Shown piece after piece: positions 57,661 to 64,000 of a stretch of DNA of 64,000 nt. Within the stretch, counting starts at the first letter, position 1, and each line of letters starts with the position of its first letter. The notes beneath the pieces were generated by a model. That model was given only the letters and a program-made list of their open reading frames with translations. It ran no database searches and was not told the origin of the DNA. This DNA is from Annulohypoxylon bovei var. microspora. Its lineage: Eukaryota; Ascomycota; Sordariomycetes; Xylariales; Hypoxylaceae. The position numbers were made by a program, and so were the translations under genes. The DNA lies in NCBI GenBank assembly GCA_022836615.1, contig MU405274.1, positions 62,001 to 126,000 on the forward strand, written 5' to 3'.

Positions 57661-57748
57661 TGTGCCCACCGGGATTCGCACCCGGGTCTTTCCCTTCCCC
57701 TTCATTAAGATGGGAGAGGAACGAGCTATACTGCTGCTCCACGGATAC
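57661..57748 (-). tRNA. tRNA-Gly(CCC) with 14-nt intron, structurally unusual
   Basis: The minus strand folds as a cloverleaf: acceptor GTATCCG/TGGGCAC (one A-C mismatch, two G-T pairs) with discriminator A; D arm GAGC-AGCAGTATA-GCTC; anticodon stem TTCCT/AGGGA; anticodon loop CTCCCA + A interrupted after position 37 by the 14-nt intron TCTTAATGAAGGGG; 5-nt variable loop; T arm CCGGG-TGCGAAT-CCCGG. The anticodon CCC gives glycine. The loops are atypical: D loop position 18 is A where G is universal, and T loop position 55 is G where U is universal. A Pol III terminator follows. It may be a functional divergent copy or a decaying one. Confidence 0.7.
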
Positions 57749-58713
57749 GTTGGTGTGGCTGGGGTGATTGGGTAGCCTCTGATGTCTTAGTGAACAATTA
57801 TTACCACTTATAAGAGCCTTTCTGCCGACCTCTAACCGGATAGCTGGAAGGAAAGAGGATAGGAACGCGTGAAAGTGGCGTTATGGATGCGTCTTAGTCA
57901 TGCACTTGTCCTCCGGTCTAAGGTGCCTGCCTAAATTGAATGGACAGTGCCGTAATTGCAAGAGCAGTCCCTTAAGTGAGTCCCTTTGAGATACAAAAAA
58001 GCTATTTTATGTAATCTACCTACTTATTCTAGCTGTATGTGTTTCTACTATCAAGCCAATACAGACCCTCTGCCGCACATCTGGAATACAATATACATAT
58101 TTTAGGGGTAGAAGCCCTCAGTTCATAGCTATATCAGAGTGAAAGATTAGTTACAACATACTTATTGAACCCCTTTCCTGCGCGTTATATTCTCTTTTTT
58201 ATGTTTTACAAATAGACATAGAATAATAGTGACTCGTAAGGGGTAATATAGAAACTCCCACTGCGCTTGCTACGATACCCCCCTAACCCTATATATGTAT
58301 CTACGTCTCCGATGTCAAAGATACGATGCTCAATATATACTACTCAATTTTAGATGGGCTTGGCTAAATTTACTAGGTCAACAATTCACATTCATACGCG
58401 TTTCCCGGCTACCTCGCTCTTTCTTCGGAGTGGGGCGGCCTGATGATGTTTCCGGTCGGCGTAACTTCGCGCCTCTGATTTCAGCGCCGTGAGACCCGTT
58501 ACATTGTGTTGAGCTTCTTAAATTGGATAAAGCCAGCTTTGACACTATAATGAAGGGCAGACTTTCTTATGTATGGCCTGATAAGATGGGTTCTATTCAA
58601 GTGGGATGTCTATTCGCATATCAGCAATCGCAACAATTACATACGCCCGTAAGCATTCATGGTACGCCTTTCACTCTTCTAAACCTTTATATAACTATAT
58701 ATATATATATATT
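57749..58713. other. intergenic, no gene seen
   Basis: Upstream of the tRNA on its own strand and upstream of the SRPBCC gene. An (AT)n run at about 58690-58712 lies directly before the SRPBCC start. No gene was seen. Confidence 0.45.
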
Positions 58714-59292
58714 ATGGGCCGACTTAAAAGTATCTCTACAGAGATAGAGATCCAAGCGCCACCTGCTACAGTTCGATCGGTAGTATGTATGACTCCCTGA
58801 GCATCTCGTGGGCCTCGCTAAGCGCTTGTACCTACTTAGTTTTTGGACTTCTCACGATGGAATCAATGGCATAAAGGCTGGGCAGTTGAACCTGTCGACC
58901 AGAGCAAGAACTCATTCCAATTAACGGCAGGAGACCGTCTCCGAGTCAATATGCATGGAATGGTGTTTCATCCGACTGTGAAGGTAAGCATTCTAATATT
59001 ATTCTGCATTCGGAGGTTGGATATTTTCTGATTTATCTAGGAAAATTCAGCAGATGCCTTCCAATGGGAAGGGGTGCTGACTGGACTCTTAGTTGGAAGA
59101 CATCGGTTTAACTTCACACCTAGTGAAAAGAACCAAGGCGGTACTACGTTGGTCCAAGTTGAGGATTTTCAGGGTATTTTGTCTTTTTTCTTCACGCAAG
59201 GGTCAAGCTCGACAGTGAAAACCGTCCGTAATTGGGATGCGTTCAATGTGGATTTGAAGAGGGAGGTTGAAAAATCCGCCCCTGGCGTGTAA
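58714..59292 (+). CDS. SRPBCC/START-like small ligand-binding protein
   Basis: Three exons (58714-58782, 58840-58983, 59041-59292) join to 154 aa. It begins MGRLKSISTEIEIQAPPATV, then RSVFLDFSRWNQWHKGW across intron 1. The EIQAPPATVRSVFLDFSRWNQW pattern (helix-grip entry strand plus helix), the central FQWEGVLTGLLVGRHRF and the long C-terminal helix TVKTVRNWDAFNVDLKREVE are diagnostic of the polyketide-cyclase/SRPBCC fold. Such proteins bind hydrophobic ligands, and a few catalyse cyclisation; no catalytic residue can be named here. The ATG directly follows an AT dinucleotide run, and no better start is seen. No neighbouring biosynthetic gene suggests a ligand. Confidence 0.8.
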
Positions 59293-59500
59293 TATTGTTA
59301 TATTATTCTTGACTTTATATAAGTGCTCAGTACAACTCATTAACGAAACCATGCATAGGAATTGATTAATAGTCGTCATCGTTTTATAAAAAATATATAC
59401 TTTGCTTAGGTATAAGCCGTTGTAGAAGTATTAGTTTCCGTATAGTTACTCATATTCCGTGGCATATATTTAACATATTGCCTTGTTTAACTAGGTACGT

Positions 59501-59519
59501 TAACCCTAACCCTAACCCT
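59501..59519. repeat. interstitial telomeric repeat (TAACCC)3
   Basis: TAACCCTAACCCTAACCCT at 59501-59519 is three copies of the common fungal telomere hexamer (TTAGGG on the other strand). It is flanked by ordinary intergenic DNA on both sides, so it is internal and not a chromosome end. Confidence 0.8.
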
Positions 59520-60606
59520 GAGATAAAGGATAAGATATTGTACACGCTAGACACTTAGGTGGTAACATTAGATTAAGCAAGTGGCTAATTTGGTCGCCAT
59601 ATTAATGACTCAATATATGAACTGTGAAACGTCAACATATCCCATGAAGCCGGACTGCGCTCTAGTGAATGGCTGGGCAGAAGATGTCAAGGCGTAGCAT
59701 ATGGAATATTGTACATATGGATAAATTTGTTATTTGCGTTTACTTATTCTTGACCTGGCAGCTCTGATGATATGTATTACAGTACTCCAGGGGATGATTG
59801 AGTTGTTGGCTACATACTAATATTATGTTGACGTTCACGGTTAGGGAGTTAGGGGTAATATGGCAGGTACACAGTATTACCTATTATACTTCACCCTCCT
59901 TTAATCTGATTGGCTATTGTAGCCGACTGTTTTCCATAAAGAGTAGGTATTGAGCCATACTTAGCCTTTGATTGGTTAATTTCTCTGAACCCTATTCGTC
60001 CTTGCAGGGGTATACCCTGGCAATAGTTAAAATGATCTAATAACATTCAACTTGGCATACAATTAAGATTTTGAAAGGACAAATTCCTACGTGGTTTTGC
60101 TTGATTATTTCTCTTATGCCTTGGCTATATTATAATTATTTGAAGTATTACTACATATATTTCTTGAGTTAGGATTTGAGTTGAAGAAAGAGATGGGGAT
60201 ATTGAGTCACTAAGGCCGCATATTTTGTCGCATATAATGGGGATAGGGGTAGTCCATGTCATAGCGTCAACACCTAAATTTGTTAAATGCTTGTGCGCAA
60301 CAGCAGCTTTTACAGAGTCATAGAAAATATTCATGTAAACCCTTTCGGATTATCGGCACTACATGTAAAATTAGAATTTGCGGGGTCCCCGATCTTGCAT
60401 CTGCGGCTCACCAGCTTAATTCCCTACCTCCTTACCTGGGTAGGCTAGGCAAATGGGAAGGTACTTTGGGAAAAATTCCTAGACAGCGGACGAGTGTACT
60501 AGTGTACATTGTTCAACATGATCGAAACCGCCGAATATTCCTACCCGCATAAGAAGCGACATCCCCCAATACTCTAAACATGCAAGTACATACCTGCATC
60601 AGCTTA

Positions 60607-60912
60607 TCCCATCAGAACCGAAAATCTGGTCACTTTAGTGCCATCCACTTTTCCTTCATATTAACCTATCATAGCGAAACTTAGCACATCCCACCAGCTT
60701 AATATGGGTCTTAGTGAGCCTTATCTAATCAATGAGGTTACATAATCAATGCAAATATATGTGGGAACTGAAGTTTAAGTACTGACGCGATAATAACACA
60801 CGAAAAAACACGGTAAAGCGATTTCCCTGGTACATTTCACAGGGGTAGCGATCCTTTATCGATTAGAAAAGTAAACGGCGCTAAAGTGACCAGATTTTCG
60901 GTTCTGATGGGA
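60607..60912. mobile_element. 306-bp MITE with 32-bp perfect terminal inverted repeats, TA target duplication
   Basis: The first 32 bases (60607-60638, starting TCCCATCAGAACCG) are the exact reverse complement of the last 32 (60881-60912), and similarity runs five more bases with one mismatch. TA flanks both ends (60605-60606 and 60913-60914), the target duplication of Tc1/mariner-pogo transposons. The 240-bp interior carries no ORF of note, so it is non-autonomous. The perfect arms suggest recent activity. The autonomous relative is not in the window. Confidence 0.85.
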
Positions 60913-61258
60913 TACAACTTTACCTTCACGGGTATGTACTGTAGGTAAGCACGTGGCCCATAGAGATCATTCTCGCAATCCTTGTCGGAGATCTTACCAG
61001 AGAATTGGGTTTCAAGGTTGTATCACACTATCCCTAGCTTGCGTTGATGAACAGCTGGGGACAACAACTGAATCCGTCCGACGATCTAAATTAAATCATC
61101 CGCACAGGCGGGGCAGCATAATGAACCCGGACTTGGCCTTCTCAAACGACGATACTTTTGTTTACCTGAAGAAGAACGATGTGAACCATCATCATCCCAT
61201 TCTCAACCCATTTGGCGTTGTCTCTCTTTTACACCATTGATCGGGCATATTGCCCATA

Positions 61259-62530
61259 ATGGCCAAAGATTCGGGGACGCTGTCCCTGGTCGAGCGCTAT
61301 CGTCCTTCGTTATTTGTCTTGGCCTCGCAAGTGGCCGCCGCTACTCTGAATGCCGCCGCGAAGTACGCCGAGACTCGGCTCGAGCAAGTTCATCCCTTCC
61401 AGGTCCTCCATGTCCGGATGTTGATCACCGCCCTCGGATGTACCTGGTATCTTTGGCGTATCGGCGGAACCTCTAAGTCCGATATGTTGTTCGGAACGCC
61501 TGACGTCCGGGGTCTTATTCTGCTGCGAGCGCTCGGCGGAACTTGTGGTGCTTCGGGGTTTTTCTGTAAGTCTCCCTATCTACTGATATCATGAGATGTT
61601 AGGATGTTACCATCACGCCGAATTTGGGTATCCGACGGGGTCACTCGTTGTACTAACTATCGATATTTGTGTTAGTTTCTATGGTATACTTGAGTCTTAG
61701 TGAAGCAACTGCTTTGAATTTCCTAGGTCCTCTCGGATCGCTGATCCTAACGAGATATCTGTCTTTCGCCACAGTCCAATGGACTGACTGCCTCGGCGCT
61801 GTTGGGGCACTCGGAGGAGTTGTACTCATAGCCCAGCCTGAAGAGATCTTCGGCGCAATAAACGCTGCCGAACGTGATGTCTCTGGTGATGCGACAAACA
61901 ATATGAAGGGTTTAGCCTTTGCTGTGCTCGGGCTCTGTGGAGGTGTAGTAAGTGGTGAAGATCTGTGAATTTCAGTCGTGACAGAACTAATGTCGTTTTA
62001 GATTACCCTCACGTCGATACGCTGCATTGGAACGAGGGCTCATCCATTGACCAGTGTTAACGTATTCGCATGGAGCCTGGCAATTGTGAGCTGGATCGGT
62101 CTTATGATAGTTCCAGGGATTACGTGGCCAAAGAACCCGCTAGTATGGGCTTGCTTGATATATATTGGTACCTGTGGCCTCGCAATGGTGAGTAGATTGC
62201 AATTTCCATGATTCTTGAAGGATCTAACAATAAATTTAGGAGTTTCTCCTCACGGTTGGAATATCGAGTGACACATCTTCGGCTGCTACGCTCATGATCT
62301 ACTCTCAGATAGTCTGGGCTCTCATTCTGGACCGCGTCTTATTCCAAACCACCATCAATCTCTGGGCAATCTTAGGTGCCGTAACTGTTATCGGCAGCCT
62401 AACTCTTGTTACCCTAAGTGGTAACGGCCAGAAGTTGGATAGTACCGCTTACACGGACATAAGGTGTGAAGACCCAGAGGCAGGCAGATTGAGTTTAGAT
62501 GAAGTCCACGCCGAACAAACCAATCCATAG
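61259..62530 (+). CDS. EamA/DMT-superfamily transporter (SLC35G-like)
   Basis: Four exons (61259-61565, 61676-61947, 62002-62187, 62240-62530) join in phase to 351 aa. The start ATG gives MAKDSGTLSLVERYRPSLFV. Ten helices in two EamA repeats are expected; visible are FVLASQVAAATLNAAAKYAE (helix 1), RALGGTCGASGFFFSMVYLS (across intron 1), SEATALNFLGPLGSLILTRY and DCLGAVGALGGVVLIAQPEE, ending the first repeat, and ISSDTSSAATLMIYSQIVWA plus NLWAILGAVTVIGSLTLVTL in the second. Fungal relatives lie in the plasma or internal membranes and move small metabolites; the substrate is unknown. The cytosolic tail is short and acidic. Confidence 0.9.
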
Positions 62531-62883
62531 AAAATCAACACATTTTTTCAACCTCGATGGCCAACTTTGAGAATACAATTCCGAACACGATATTTCAAAT
62601 AATTCGGAGTGATCGGATGGCTTGGGGGGAATTGTTTTGCTAACAATATTCGCTCTTTACGAGTCACTCGCTGAAACTTTTCTTGGGTAGTATATATAGG
62701 CCTTAAATGAACAATTATACTGATTCTAGTTGTCGCTTGCAAAAGAAATAGGGGTAGCTTAGTCATGATATGTCTGAATAAGGTTATCTCCGATAAACTC
62801 CGACCAAGGGGGAAAGGATGATTTGGATGTAGTATAATAACCCCCGGCTGGAAAAGGGTTAATGATATGGTCGGAATTCTAAC
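62531..62883. other. convergent intergenic region
   Basis: 353 bp between the 3' ends of the EamA gene (plus) and the partial membrane protein gene (minus). No gene was seen. Confidence 0.4.
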
Positions 62884-64000
62884 CTAGCTACTAGGTTTCC
62901 TTTTCCTATAGCAATATAGAAAAGCAGGCCATTCCCGTCGTGTAGCGGCCCTGTCTTTTACCTGTAGTTTGTCGTGCAACACCTCACGAGTGATCAACTC
63001 TTTCCCACCAAGCTCCAGTCGCAACCGGGTCTTTTTTTTACCATCACTATCACCCTCGATCGTACTGCCACCAACTAGAGCGTCGATTCTGGCCAGCCGC
63101 TCCTCGTCTTTGCGCGTTACTGGGCCGAGAGGTGGTAATATGTTATCGGGTAGTGCCTTGCCGATCCGTGCAACCTCCATGGCGTCAAATGCAGGTGCCC
63201 AAGCTGGTACCGAGTAGATGAAACAGGCGACAACAGCTAGCCCGAGCGTCTGTAGGGAAATGAGGATGGTGATTGCGATCATGCTAGCCGTAGCCATGCT
63301 CGGGCGCGCCATCGCCGTGCCTGGAGAGTAGTAGATTTCGCGCGCGTCCCCAGTGACTATCTCGGCCAATGCAGTCTTGGTCAGGACAGCACGGTTAGCA
63401 AAGTACATGCTCATAATCAGGGCATACTCTGCGTAAGATGTAGTATTGAATCTGCGCACGTGGGAGCCCACGATAAACGTCAACTCATCGTCCATCTGGG
63501 TTTCATCATCCGTGTAATTCACCCTGTCCGCGACGTCACCACAATGCGACAGCGGGCCCTCGTCGTATAGAATGATACCTAGCACCTGCGAAAATGGAAT
63601 GTTGCCATGTTCGCACATGCCCGCGAAGACTTGCATCGGCGTCATACCGGTCGAGTTGTCCGTGATGAACTGGAGGAACGAGTAATTTCCGAACAATACC
63701 TCGGCTGATACCATAAGGGGGCCTGGCACCGACGCAGAATCTGCATCATAAAAGTCATTGAAAGGATATCCTATCGATCTCTCCCCTGGCAAGAACATAG
63801 TTCCATTAGTAAACGCCGAGGATGGATCCCTTGAAATAATACGTCAGTCTGGGTAGTACTATACATTCAGAGAGAAGGGATAAGGGTTACTCTTCTGTGG
63901 GACGTACATAGCCCGTTGTTCCTCTCCGGAAGTCGTTAGAATTCGTCTCTATATCGGCAGGGCCAGGCCATTTACTTAGCAGGGGTCCATATACATAATT
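62884..64000 (-). CDS. C-terminal part of a fungal membrane protein of unknown function (cut by the window edge)
   Basis: Clear coding sequence runs 63829-62884 (about 315 residues, stop at 62884) and begins at a splice acceptor. Further exon material lies towards 63908-64000, but its frame relative to the last exon is not settled. The visible part has an extracellular-looking region with N-glycosylation sites (TNGTMFLPGERS, DRVNYTDDE, RRFNTTSYAE) and Cys pairs, then one strong membrane helix (MIAITILISLQTLGLAVVAC) and a charged cytosolic tail. No Pfam family is recognised. It resembles multi-pass hypothetical proteins common in Sordariomycetes; that comparison is from memory. The N-terminus lies outside the window. 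Confidence 0.6.

Larger units (their letters stand above)
59293..61258. other. intergenic region with telomere-like repeat and MITE
   Basis: No gene seen. It contains an interstitial telomeric stretch at 59501-59519 and a TA-flanked MITE at 60607-60912, both listed separately. Confidence 0.45.

Noticed and set aside
1..64000. Secondary-metabolite gene cluster
   Set aside because: Transporters, an acyltransferase, EthD and SRPBCC genes are present but scattered among housekeeping genes, and no PKS, NRPS, terpene synthase or pathway-type regulator was found.

Overview
The window is nuclear DNA of a filamentous ascomycete (Pezizomycotina, most likely a Sordariomycete; the class is inference). 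The reasons are short GT-AG introns of roughly 40-160 bp splitting most genes, families common in such fungi (DUF3431, DUF6536, EthD, secreted dipeptidyl-peptidase V, ACS- and MCT-type MFS carriers), gene spacing of 0.3-6 kb, and AT-rich intergenic DNA carrying many short TAGGTAGG/CCTACCTA stretches. I recognise 20 protein-coding genes, one cut by the right edge, plus one intron-containing tRNA-Gly gene. No secondary-metabolite backbone gene (PKS, NRPS, terpene cyclase) is present.

Left part (1-19 kb): a five-exon SNF2-family ATPase (minus), an ACS-family MFS permease (minus), a DUF3431 type II membrane protein (minus), a small zinc deaminase (minus), a compact non-autonomous LTR retroelement (14306-15529), a HAD phosphatase-like gene (minus) and the ribosomal protein gene RPL5 (plus). 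A five-copy, 20-bp tandem array carrying a perfect 10-bp palindrome lies upstream of the SNF2 gene.

Middle (19-41 kb): an EthD-domain gene that seems to carry a frameshift, a large RNI/leucine-rich Mhp1-like protein, a DUF6536 membrane protein, a 5.9-kb gene-free stretch holding a degenerate 45-bp coding-like repeat and a strong hairpin, a large F-box/LRR-like protein and an acyltransferase-3 membrane enzyme.

Right part (43-64 kb): two neighbouring secreted or vacuolar exopeptidases (dipeptidyl-peptidase V and an M28 aminopeptidase Y-like enzyme), delta-aminolevulinate dehydratase (HEM2), an MCT-like MFS transporter, a tyrosine/serine phosphatase, an amidohydrolase-3 enzyme, tRNA-Gly(CCC) with a 14-nt intron, an SRPBCC protein, a short interstitial telomeric repeat, a 306-bp TA-flanked MITE, an EamA/DMT transporter and a truncated membrane protein gene.

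Most genes are unrelated housekeeping or accessory functions. The only adjacent pair with an obvious joint role is the two exopeptidases. The least expected structures are the miniature LTR element with long hairpins inside its LTRs, the phased palindromic array, the MITE, and the tRNA altered at both positions of the 18-55 tertiary contact. All calls come from reading the sequence; no database search was run.
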